From: Oscillospiraceae bacterium
GTDB lineage: Bacteria > Bacillota > Clostridia > Oscillospirales > Ruminococcaceae
Direction of reading: 5' to 3'
Assembly (NCBI GenBank): GCA_017427265.1
Contig: JAFRTG010000019.1
Span: 1-64,000 of the forward strand
DNA length: 64,000 nucleotides
The number at the start of each line of letters is the position of its first letter. Position 1 is the first letter of the stretch. This document shows positions 33,152 through 41,383 of this stretch, in pieces. The translations under genes were made by a program, and so were the position numbers. The notes under the pieces were generated by a model. It did no database searches. It worked only from the letters and a program-made list of their open reading frames with translations, and was not told the origin of the DNA.

Positions 33152-33183
33152 AAAGGCGCCGACCAAATCGTCAGCGCCTTTTC
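33152..33183 (-). terminator. Terminator after the C39-dockerin-SGNH gene
   Basis: AAAGGCGCCGAC and GTC(A)GCGCCTTTT pair around CAAATC; A and T on the two flanks allow use on either strand. It lies 20 bases past the stop of the minus-strand gene. Confidence 0.7.
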
Positions 33184-33203
33184 TCATATATGCTGCGTTT
33201 TTT

Positions 33204-35873
33204 TCAGCGTGTTGAGTCTGATTCCGTTTTCCGTCCCGTGATATATGCCCGAATCGCATCAAGGGTTGCATCGTCATAGTGAAGACCGTCGTCAATAAAG
33301 GACGCAGCCTGACCGGTCATCTCTTTGACGGTCACAAACGCGGCATTTTGCAGCGTTTCGCTGTCTGCGGCAGCCTTTTGCAGCGCAGTGTTATAGCTTT
33401 CCACGGCGCTGTTGAAGGCCTGCGGCTGCACGCCGAGCACGGTGCCGTCCGTGCGGCCGCCGTCGATGCCGACGATCGTGATCTGCGGTGTAAGCGTTTT
33501 TCCGTCAACCGTGCAGGTAATCCCCTGCAGCTGCTCAGCAGCCTTGACGACAGCGCTGATATAACCGGCATTGAGCTTCCCGTTATAATCGTAATCATTG
33601 ACGGTTGCAAAGAGGAAAATCCTTGAAGAACCGTTGTTTTTCAGCTGTTCCTCTGCGCAGCTGCGAATCTGAGCCGCTGCATCCGCGGTAAAGATCGTGC
33701 CGCTTCCTGCATAATGTCCGCCCCAGACTGCAAACACGGCAAAATCGGATGTGCCGCAGCGCTGCTCGCGGATACCGAGCTGACAGCAACGGCTGTCACC
33801 GATCACGATGGTACCGGACCGGTACGCCTCGGAATCCTTCAGCGTGCAGAACGCATCCTCGTTGATGCCGTTCTTGCCCTGTGCGGTCAGCAGTCCTTCC
33901 GGATAGCCGGTATTTTCCGCCCACGCGGAATAGTCCGCGAATTTGCTGAACGGAGCAGGCGCGGTCACTGTTGTCACCGTTGTCGTGACCTGCGCGGTAG
34001 TCGTTTTCACGGTCGTGGTCGTTTTAGCGGTGGTTGTCGTTTTGGCAGTTGTAGTTGCCTTTGCGGTGGTTGTCGCTTTCGCGGTCGTGGTCGCTTTTGC
34101 GGTGGTCGTTGCCTTCGCCGTCGTTGTTGTCTTTGCCGTGGTAGTCGTTGTGCCGGTCGTAGTGGCGGTCGCTGCCGCGATCGTCTGCTTCGGTTTATGA
34201 ATCAGCTCGTCCCATGTGACCGGTTCCTTCACGATCGAATGATGGACATAATACTGCAGAATATACCGCGTGTCCTTCAAAGTGATTTTGCCGTCGCCGT
34301 CGATATCGCAGGCCGTTTCCTCTGCAGAATCCAGACCGCTTGCTTCACCGACAAACAGATACGTATAAGCGGAGAGGGCTTTCCGCGCGTCAACAAGGTC
34401 GATTTTGTGATTGCCGTTGATATCGCCTCTTTCGAGCACCTTTGTCCAGTGCGCGTAGACGGAGTGCGGCAGCGTCTGCTTCATTTCAGTGTCCGGCGTG
34501 ACAGCAGTTCCGCCGTCGGGTTCCGTAAACCAGCCGTCAAAGCGGTGATTGTCGCGTTCCGGTACCGGCAGGCTGCCGAAAACGCCTTCATACGGAATGC
34601 TGCGCATCGCCTCCGTGACATTGCCGCCGACAGCGTCAAACGAGACATTGACGTTGCCGGAAACCTTGAGCGTCAGCGTATCAGTTTCCAGATCACCGAA
34701 GTAATTCGTGAGCTTCGCTCTGCACTGATAAACGCCCGGATGCTCCGGCGTCCATTGCGTGCGGACGGATTTCCTGTGATTGCCGTCGAGCGCTTCCGCA
34801 GCAGATTTGTCCCAGACAGTCGTTCCTGTTTCATCCTGAATCTGAACATCGTAGCTGACAGCAGGGCTGCCTGCAATCTCAAATTCCACCGGCTTTCCGG
34901 CCTCAAGGTCTCCTGAAATCAGGCTGATCTTCGCAGAATCCGGCTTTTTGTCGTAGACCGAGAAGGAAACCCGGTTGCTTTCGGCACTGCCGTAGGCATT
35001 GGTGCCTTTTGCCTTGCAGTAATAATCGCCTGCATAGCTGAACGAGCAGCCGAAATGCTGTACCGAGGAACGTGCGCTGTCATTGACATTGACAGAAGCA
35101 ATGAACGAATCATCGGAGCCGAAAAAGTCCATCTGATACTGGTTTCTGGTATTGCTGTCCAGCGTAAAGAGCACAGACTCGCCCGTCGCATAGAGCGATT
35201 GCGGCAGCGTCAGCTTTGCGTATTCCGGCTTTTTGATATTGGAGATCAGCGCATACCACATGCCGTTGGTGTTGCCCTGCGTGAGCTTTTCGCCGGGCAC
35301 CCAGCCGACCGGCTGCAGTCCGCGGCCGTTGGAGACCGCGCTTTCAATGACCTGATAGGTCTGATAGAGTTCATCGTAGCCTGTGACGGCGATGAAGTGA
35401 CCGGGCACATGCAGCACGGCAACGCCGCCGTTTTTCAGATGCTCGATGAACCGCTCGTCAAAGACATTTCCGGCATAGGTGCCCGCGATGGTAAAGCCAT
35501 AGGCCTCGCCCCATTTCTCCTCAACATTGGCGTAGAGGATATCGCGGTAGGTGCCGCCCGCGCCGGGACGCAGCGCACCGATATCGACCGCCCAGTCCGA
35601 AATCTCGACCATGTCGATGACATGGCTGTTGAGTGCATAGATCGCATTGCAGAAGGAAAAGATGCCGCAGGCCGAGGTATACAGCGAATTGCCGGCATAG
35701 GAATACTTGGTGTAGGTAATTTCTTTCCACTTTTCGTCCCACTGATTATAAAGCCGGCCGTCAGCCGCTTCGGCATGAAGAGCAGGTACGGCAGAGGAAA
35801 TCTGCATACGGAATCCCGCGGTGCAGAACATGACTGCAGCAAGCAGTCCGCAGAGTAACCGTTTCTTTTTCAT
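33204..35873 (-). CDS. Secreted C39-like peptidase / dockerin / SGNH-hydrolase fusion
   Basis: An 889-residue exported protein. A signal peptide (1-37) is followed by a C39-like papain-fold domain (about 40-215) with Cys69 in SACGIFSF and His159 in GHFIAVTGYD. Ig-like modules fill about 218-405. An InlB/Listeria-Bacteroides repeat (408-476, ...FDGWFTEPDGG) and a type I dockerin follow (482-545, loops GDINGNHKIDLVDAR and CDIDGDGKITLKDTR). A Thr-rich linker (566-640) leads to an SGNH/GDSL-like esterase domain with GDS at 692-694 and DGLH at 862-865. This puts a peptidase-like and an esterase-like domain on one cohesin-docked protein. Substrates unknown; activity is inferred from residues. Confidence 0.83.
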   Translation of the reverse strand: MKKKRLLCGLLAAVMFCTAGFRMQISSAVPALHAEAADGRLYNQWDEKWKEITYTKYSYAGNSLYTSACGIFSFCNAIYALNSHVIDMVEISDWAVDIGALRPGAGGTYRDILYANVEEKWGEAYGFTIAGTYAGNVFDERFIEHLKNGGVAVLHVPGHFIAVTGYDELYQTYQVIESAVSNGRGLQPVGWVPGEKLTQGNTNGMWYALISNIKKPEYAKLTLPQSLYATGESVLFTLDSNTRNQYQMDFFGSDDSFIASVNVNDSARSSVQHFGCSFSYAGDYYCKAKGTNAYGSAESNRVSFSVYDKKPDSAKISLISGDLEAGKPVEFEIAGSPAVSYDVQIQDETGTTVWDKSAAEALDGNHRKSVRTQWTPEHPGVYQCRAKLTNYFGDLETDTLTLKVSGNVNVSFDAVGGNVTEAMRSIPYEGVFGSLPVPERDNHRFDGWFTEPDGGTAVTPDTEMKQTLPHSVYAHWTKVLERGDINGNHKIDLVDARKALSAYTYLFVGEASGLDSAEETACDIDGDGKITLKDTRYILQYYVHHSIVKEPVTWDELIHKPKQTIAAATATTTGTTTTTAKTTTTAKATTTAKATTTAKATTTAKATTTAKTTTTAKTTTTVKTTTAQVTTTVTTVTAPAPFSKFADYSAWAENTGYPEGLLTAQGKNGINEDAFCTLKDSEAYRSGTIVIGDSRCCQLGIREQRCGTSDFAVFAVWGGHYAGSGTIFTADAAAQIRSCAEEQLKNNGSSRIFLFATVNDYDYNGKLNAGYISAVVKAAEQLQGITCTVDGKTLTPQITIVGIDGGRTDGTVLGVQPQAFNSAVESYNTALQKAAADSETLQNAAFVTVKEMTGQAASFIDDGLHYDDATLDAIRAYITGRKTESDSTR

Positions 35874-35905
35874 CGGAACCTCCTGTAAAAATAATTGGCA
35901 GAATC

Positions 35906-35934
35906 ATTATAGCATACTTTTCCGGATAATGCAA
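35906..35934 (-). promoter_or_regulatory. Promoter of the C39-dockerin-SGNH gene
   Basis: Minus-strand TTGCAT (35934-35929) and TATAAT (35911-35906) with a 17-base spacer; ribosome site AGGAGG follows. Confidence 0.72.
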
Positions 35935-36137
35935 GATTTTTTCCTAAAAAATCAGCAGCAGCTATTATTTCGCAAGATAGAACAAACAAGAAGCAATTCA
36001 TGTCCCGCGGAAGCGCTGCGTATCATACAGGAAAAATATGCACAGCCAAGTGCATGAAAGCTGAAATATTGTATAATCCTTCTGAAATTTTGTTATAATA
36101 TCACAAAAACGAGAGGGGAAATTCAGCACTTTACCGC

Positions 36138-36166
36138 TTTTCAACTGCCGGAGAATGTGCTATAAT
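36138..36166 (+). promoter_or_regulatory. Probable promoter of the transglutaminase-dockerin gene
   Basis: TATAAT at 36161-36166 with a weak TTTTCA 17 bases upstream. A second TATAAT-like box lies near 36094. Otherwise the 361-base gap between the divergent genes shows no gene. Confidence 0.5.
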
Positions 36167-36234
36167 GAAACTATAGCGATTCAGACTTGAATCCGGGTGT
36201 GAGGGAAAAGGCTGACTGATACGGAGGTGTTAAA

Positions 36235-38427
36235 ATGATTCAAAAAATGCGAAAAACAGCAGCCGCGCTGCTGTCAGCGGTCATGCTGCTGACGGTTCAG
36301 CCTGTGCCGGCTGCATCTGCGGCAGAGGCTGAAGCGGCCGCAGATACGTTCCGGAATATGGTGCGGAATGCCTGGGAGCACCGGACCGAAACGCTCAATC
36401 TCCGCACGCTGGGCATGAGCTTTGACGAAGTTTCTGACAATTATTACGATATGCTGTATACCGATGCCGGATGGTTCTATGTTGATTCCAGCTTCCGGTA
36501 TTCGACTTCCCGCGGCATCGTAACGAGCATCCAGATCAAATACAGCTATGACGCATCTCAGATTCCCGCTATGATTGAGCAGTTCAATGCAGAGACTGCC
36601 CGGATCACGGCGATGCTGCAGCCGAACTGGTCGGATGCGGAAAAGGTTCTGTTTTTCCACGATTATCTCGCGGAGCACTGCGAATATGATCTGACCTATG
36701 AGTATTCGGACGCCTATGCAGCGATGATCGGCGGCACAGCGGTCTGTCAGGGCTATGCGCTGGCGATGTGTGTGCTGTGCAGAGCGGCAGGTGTTCCGTG
36801 CTATGCGATCACCAGCGACGAACTGCGGCACATGTGGAATGTGGTGAAGATCGACGGGCACTGGTATCAGGTCGATGCAACCTTTGACGATTCCACGCCG
36901 GATATGCTCGGACGCACCGCACACAGATTCCTGCTGCGGAGCGACAGCGATATGATGGATGATACGACCCATCAGGCCTCGGACTGGAATTGTTTTTCCG
37001 ACGGCGAAGAGATCGTCTGCGACTCCGACGCATATCAGAATGCGTTCTGGAACGGCGCGGTTGATACCTGCGAACCGCTTCCGGACGGCACATGGATCTA
37101 CGCCGTACAGAATCCGCCGGAGCAGGTGGTACAAACCACGGATATCTATGCAATGATCTGCCGCGGTTCATTTGACGGCGTTCAGGCTCTCGAAAAGGTT
37201 GATGCCATGTGGCCGACACTCCGCGGCTCGTATTATACGACATGCTATGTCACAACGGAGGTCTACGGCGACAGGATCTACTATATAAAAGATGCGCAGA
37301 TTCTTTCGATGCCGCTGAACGGCGGGGAAAAAACGGTTGTCTATACGCTGACGGCAGCGGAAAAGCAGCTCGGAAGTATTTACGGCATGAAGATTGACGA
37401 AAACGGTCTGCTGACGTATCAGATCATGGCTACGCCCGCCTTTGCAGACGACAGCTATCAGATTGACAAGACATTCGGAACGGTGCAGCTGTCTCCGCCG
37501 GAACAGGTCACGGAGACAACTCCTGTTCTCACGACAACGGCCGAAACAACTGTAACCTCAACGACGACCACCACGGTCACGACGACAAGGGCAACCACAA
37601 CCAAAGCAACTACAACCAAGGCAACCACAACCAAGGCAACCACAACCAAGGCAACCACAACCAAGGCAACCACAACCAAGGCAACCACAACCAAGGCAAC
37701 CACAACCAAGACAACCACAACCAAGACAACCACAACCAAGACAACCACAACCAAGACAACCACAACCAAGACAACCACAACGAAAGCATCTACAACAAAC
37801 GCAACCACAACAACCATGACAACAACCGCAGCAGTCAAAAAGCCTGTACTGGAGATAGAACCGGGCGGCAAACGCGAATATGTCTGCGGAGAAACGCTTG
37901 ATCTGTCCGGCATCACCGCTTCTGTCTATGCAGAATCGTCCGGATGGGAGTTGTTCTATTATATTGTCAGCGCACAGCCGATTACCGGCAGTGATTTTGA
38001 TGTGGACGCATCTGCGTTCAATTCCGCAGTGCCCGGCGAATACCGCATTGTCGTGTATTATGCGCAGGATCACGCTGTCAGCGGCAGCTTCACCGTAACC
38101 GTGCGGCAGCCGGAAACGACAACCGTCACGACAACGACGGCGACGACAGCCGCACCTGTGACAACGACAGTCACGACAACAGCAGTCACAACAACCGTGA
38201 CCACAACGGCAAAGGTGCCGGTTATCACAAAGCGCGGCGACTGCAACCTGGACGGCTCTGTGGATGTTTCGGACTGTGTCATGATGCTGCGGTTCATCTC
38301 CGGCGACAGCGCCATGAAGATCTCGGATACCGGTCTGCGGAATGCCGACTGCAACGATGACGGCAATGTCACAGAGGATGATGTCACCATGATTTTGCGG
38401 TATATCGCAAGGCTCGGCACGCTGTAA
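36235..38427 (+). CDS. Secreted transglutaminase-like protein with dockerin
   Basis: A 730-residue exported protein. The signal peptide is 1-30. A transglutaminase-like domain (about 125-235) has the full triad: Cys171 in GGTAVCQGYA, His199 in ELRHMWNVV and Asp214 in YQVDATFDD, the bacterial 'transglutaminase-like cysteine protease' pattern. A propeller-like or receptor-like stretch follows (about 280-420). A Thr/Lys repeat linker (about 435-545), an Ig-like module (about 555-625), a second Thr/Val linker and a C-terminal dockerin (GDCNLDGSVDVSDCV and ADCNDDGNVTEDDVT) complete it. It may crosslink, cleave or bind protein at the cell surface complex. The TAA stop directly abuts a repeat element at 38428. 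Confidence 0.85.
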   Translation: MIQKMRKTAAALLSAVMLLTVQPVPAASAAEAEAAADTFRNMVRNAWEHRTETLNLRTLGMSFDEVSDNYYDMLYTDAGWFYVDSSFRYSTSRGIVTSIQIKYSYDASQIPAMIEQFNAETARITAMLQPNWSDAEKVLFFHDYLAEHCEYDLTYEYSDAYAAMIGGTAVCQGYALAMCVLCRAAGVPCYAITSDELRHMWNVVKIDGHWYQVDATFDDSTPDMLGRTAHRFLLRSDSDMMDDTTHQASDWNCFSDGEEIVCDSDAYQNAFWNGAVDTCEPLPDGTWIYAVQNPPEQVVQTTDIYAMICRGSFDGVQALEKVDAMWPTLRGSYYTTCYVTTEVYGDRIYYIKDAQILSMPLNGGEKTVVYTLTAAEKQLGSIYGMKIDENGLLTYQIMATPAFADDSYQIDKTFGTVQLSPPEQVTETTPVLTTTAETTVTSTTTTTVTTTRATTTKATTTKATTTKATTTKATTTKATTTKATTTKATTTKTTTTKTTTTKTTTTKTTTTKTTTTKASTTNATTTTMTTTAAVKKPVLEIEPGGKREYVCGETLDLSGITASVYAESSGWELFYYIVSAQPITGSDFDVDASAFNSAVPGEYRIVVYYAQDHAVSGSFTVTVRQPETTTVTTTTATTAAPVTTTVTTTAVTTTVTTTAKVPVITKRGDCNLDGSVDVSDCVMMLRFISGDSAMKISDTGLRNADCNDDGNVTEDDVTMILRYIARLGTL
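37588..37812 (+). repeat. 15-base tandem repeat coding for the Thr/Lys linker
   Basis: About 14-15 units of GCAACCACAACCAAG, some starting ACA in place of GCA, encode A/T-T-T-T-K. Units in the centre are identical, so the copy number is likely to vary between strains by slippage, in frame. Confidence 0.85.
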
Positions 38428-38623
38428 GGTATCGCTGCGCGATGATTCATAATGGGCTCCGCCCAAACCCGCAAAGGGTCGTAACCCTTTGGAATCCCAC
38501 TTTGATGAAATATTTGTAACTGCGCCTTTATATACAAAATGGGATACGTGGATATGGGGCGTTTGAGGGCATGGCCTTCATGACAGGTCATTGCTTCACG
38601 ACGGTCACTCCATCAGAGATACT
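38428..38623 (-). repeat. Inverted-repeat element copy 4 (196 bp, opposite orientation)
   Basis: The ends are GGTATCGCTGCGCGATG and CATCAGAGATACT. The interior reads as the reverse complement of copies 1 and 2 (for example AAAGGGTCGTAACCCTTTGGAATCCC against their GGGATTCCAAAGGG). It is inserted exactly after the TAA stop of the transglutaminase gene. Confidence 0.72.
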
Positions 38624-38645
38624 ACTTATATGCTTATATGCAGAC

Positions 38646-38682
38646 AAACCGCCTGACTGTATCAAAAACAGTCAGGCGGTTT
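38646..38682. terminator. Hairpin terminator between convergent genes
   Basis: AAACCGCCTGACTG (38646-38659) pairs perfectly with CAGTCAGGCGGTTT (38669-38682). It sits between the repeat element and the end of the minus-strand DD-peptidase-like gene; T-runs are short on both strands. Confidence 0.65.
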
Positions 38683-38706
38683 GGTTCATTGCGGAACAGT
38701 GCTGTA

Positions 38707-40095
38707 TCACTTGCCCTTTCGCTGGAGATGTCCTGCGCGGGCAGCCTCGCGCTTTTTACGCTCATCATGATAGCGGAATGCAAAATAGACACATGCTGCG
38801 ATATAAAGAATCGAAAAGACAATCGCAAGCACAACTGTATTGCGCAGATACTTGGAACGGAAGAAGCCGGGAATCTCGCTCAGATTATAACGCCAGAACG
38901 AACGCTGCACGTTGCTGACTGCAACGACGTCAACCTCTGCAAGCGTTTCGCCGGAGAGCTTCAGTGTCAGCTTGCCGAGCTTGTCACCTGCCATGACCGG
39001 CGCATCCACTTCTTTCGGCCAGTCATTGATCCGCTGCACGCTTGTCATACTGGTCGTGTCGCACCAGATGCAGGAGTAACCCTTTTCCGGCCGGAGCACA
39101 ACATAATCTTCGCCTTCGGCATTCCGGACATTGACCTCGCCGAGCTCCTCGTTCGGAGAGAGCAGCTCACGGAACGACAGATGCACAAACGCCCATTCCA
39201 GAATGTTTCTCGCATCCTCAAGGTGATAGAAGCGGTTGTTGCCCTCCAGATCCTTCATCGGTGCGCCCATGCAGACAACCAGATAATTGTTGCCGTCGCG
39301 GGAGCCCTTGCAGGCGATGCAGCGTCCGCCCTCGGTAGAGTTTCCGGTTTTGATGCCGCGGACACCCGCGAAATAATTGTCACTGGATTCGTCCACCATG
39401 AGGTTGGAGTGCTTCCATGTCCATGCGTCCTCTTTTCCGAGTGATGCGGCACTCGACGGCGTATACACATTTGTGCAGGCCATATTCTCAAACTTCGGCA
39501 CCTTCAGTGCGTAGACCAGAAGCGTCATCATATCGCGCGCGGTCGAAAGCTGACGGGCGCTGTAGAGACTTGTGCCGTTCGTGAACCGCGTATTCGCCAT
39601 GCCGATCTCCTCGGCCTTGGCATTCATCATCTCGGTAAAGGTATCCTGACTGCCCTTTCCGAAATGGTCAGTCAGCATATAGGCGGCCTCGCAGGAGGAG
39701 GTCAGCAGCATGGCATAGAGCAGATCCTCAACGGTCAGCTCGTCGCCCGCCTCGATGTGCGCATAGCGGAGATCCTCCGGATAATCGTCCGCCTTGAAGA
39801 TTTCGTACATGTCTTCCTTGGCCTTGATTTTTTCCTTTGTGATATCCTCGCAGTTTTCGAGCACGAGCACCGCGGTCATGATCTGAACCAGCGCGCCCGG
39901 CATCTGCTTCATATCTGCGCTTTTCTCATAGACAATCTCTCCGATATCAAGATTCATCAGAACGGCAGATTCACTCTGCACGGTGGCATTCGGTGTAAAG
40001 AGCAGCGCTTCTGCCCGGATCGCGGACAGATTTCCGATCATAACCGCTGCTGTGATGAGCGCAGCGAGCACGGTAGAAAGAAAGCGTCTGTGCAT
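38707..40095 (-). CDS. DD-carboxypeptidase-like protein lacking the catalytic Ser and Lys
   Basis: A 462-residue protein with a signal peptide or anchor (about 1-28), a DacF/PBP5-type domain and a C-terminal membrane segment (about 420-445), the usual DD-carboxypeptidase layout. In active enzymes the SxxK box follows a Pro-Ala or Pro-Gly pair before KIMTA. Here that box is Ala68-Leu-Val-Gln71, within MPGALVQIMTA, so both the nucleophile and the general base are replaced. The SxN motif reads SSC (133-135). The KTG box is intact (249-251). The frame is complete with normal ribosome site and terminator, so this looks like an expressed non-catalytic homologue, perhaps a peptidoglycan-binding or scaffold protein, rather than a pseudogene. 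Confidence 0.85.
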   Translation of the reverse strand: MHRRFLSTVLAALITAAVMIGNLSAIRAEALLFTPNATVQSESAVLMNLDIGEIVYEKSADMKQMPGALVQIMTAVLVLENCEDITKEKIKAKEDMYEIFKADDYPEDLRYAHIEAGDELTVEDLLYAMLLTSSCEAAYMLTDHFGKGSQDTFTEMMNAKAEEIGMANTRFTNGTSLYSARQLSTARDMMTLLVYALKVPKFENMACTNVYTPSSAASLGKEDAWTWKHSNLMVDESSDNYFAGVRGIKTGNSTEGGRCIACKGSRDGNNYLVVCMGAPMKDLEGNNRFYHLEDARNILEWAFVHLSFRELLSPNEELGEVNVRNAEGEDYVVLRPEKGYSCIWCDTTSMTSVQRINDWPKEVDAPVMAGDKLGKLTLKLSGETLAEVDVVAVSNVQRSFWRYNLSEIPGFFRSKYLRNTVVLAIVFSILYIAACVYFAFRYHDERKKREAARAGHLQRKGK

Positions 40096-40263
40096 TTCGA
40101 TTCATCTCCTGTTTTTACTCTGGCTTATCCGATAGGACGCGATTATTCTTATTATACCAGAAAAATCGAAAAAAGGGAATACCTTTTCCGAATTTTTTGC
40201 GAAAAAATTCATAATTGCAGGAGAATGCAGCGGAATCTGACGGATTCGCGGGCGTTTTGCCGC

Positions 40264-40298
40264 AAAAAGATACGCACCCTGATGTCAGAGTGCGTATC
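40264..40298 (-). terminator. Terminator after the broken LRR-dockerin gene
   Basis: GATACGCAC (40269-40277) pairs with GTGCGTATC (40290-40298); the A-run 40264-40268 gives a T-run on the minus strand. Confidence 0.75.
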
Positions 40299-40348
40299 GG
40301 ATATTCTGAATTCGTCTGAATTTTGTTTTCAAATTGGCTTCGAACGAT

Positions 40349-41050
40349 TTATTTTTGGGTCAGAAGATAATCAGGCAGAAAGATATTTTCATCTAGTGTT
40401 TTCGACACAAACTTTTCTGTGTGATAATTCAGAAGCAGAAGGGAATCTCTTGCGTCTATTTTGCCGTTGCTGTTGATATCTGCTTCAATCCGCTCTGTTT
40501 CGGTTAGGATGCTGTCCATATGCAGAACCGACACAGTAGTATACTCCTCAAGGACTTTTCTTACATCTCTCTGATCGACATCACCGCTATGATTCAAATC
40601 ACCGAGTGAAAACGGGATATATGTAAAGCCGTGCGCTTGCGCATACTGATACAGTTTATCGTCCTTTAAGTCTGTACCCTCCGGAGGAGGCGGGCAGCAG
40701 AACTGTTTGACATTGCCGGGAAATGCTGTGTTTGAAATGTCAGTATTCCGATTGTTGACGACAACCCGTGTCAGCTTGGTATCCTTAAATGCATTATCAT
40801 GGATTTTCGTCACAGAATACGGGATGATCACATTGTCCAATGCAGTACAGTTCTGGAATGCGCACGGGCCAATTTCTTTCAGCGTCCGCGGAAGGTTGAT
40901 TGTTTCCATCGCAATGCAGGTATTAAATACATAGCTTTCAATGATTTCCAGCCCAACAGGAAGTTGGACTTTTTCCAAAGCAGTGCAGTTACTAAATGCA
41001 CTGTAACCAATCTTTTTGGCCGGAACTGCCTTTTTTCAAGAGTTTTTCAT
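40349..41050 (-). pseudogene. Broken BspA-type LRR protein with dockerin
   Basis: The remaining 209 codons encode BspA-type leucine-rich repeats (LPRTLKEIGPCAFQNCTALDNVIIP) and a C-terminal dockerin (GDLNHSGDVDQRDVR and ADINSNGKIDARDSL). There is no normal start. Upstream in the same frame a ribosome site (AAGGAGA) and ATG at 41050 read M-K-N-S-stop, then continue KKAVPAKKIGYSAFSNCTALEKV. So the start, one stop codon and the distal LRR are joined in frame, and most of the signal peptide and N-terminal repeats are missing. This suggests an internal deletion plus a nonsense change. An intact relative lies at 50288-51433. Confidence 0.75.
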
Positions 41051-41280
41051 TTTCATTCTCCTTCGATCATTGTAATTGTATTGTTTTTCGTGTTCTGTGA
41101 TGTAAATAGCCAAAATGAGACAGTCTTCAGACAAAAAATAATATATCATATGATTCTTTCCGAATTATAAATACAATATTAAAATTCTGTAAAAGTATGC
41201 AGATTCGACCCGCAGCGTGCAAAGCATATGCCGTGTGCGGGCTGTGCTGCCGTGCGGTCAGGAATATTTGTGCATTTCAC

Positions 41281-41309
41281 TTGACTTTAACGCTTTTTTG
41301 TGCTAAAAT
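41281..41309 (+). promoter_or_regulatory. Promoter of the acyl-CoA synthetase gene
   Basis: TTGACT (41281-41286) and TAAAAT (41304-41309) with a 17-base spacer. The 41057-41280 part of the gap is A+T rich and empty. Confidence 0.75.
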
Positions 41310-41383
41310 AGAACTATTCCGTGCAGACGGCGTCCGCATCCGGGCGGTCTGCTGATTTTCATAAACGAAAGGACGTAATAAAC

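Noticed and set aside
33960-34180. Regular short repeats that might suggest a CRISPR array
   Set aside because: The repeats are in-frame Thr/Ala/Lys codons of a linker, with no unique spacers; the same holds for 37588-37812.
37558-38466. A Gly/Cys-rich minus-strand frame opposite the transglutaminase-dockerin gene
   Set aside because: It is the shadow of the Thr/Lys tandem repeat; its composition is an artefact of the repeat.
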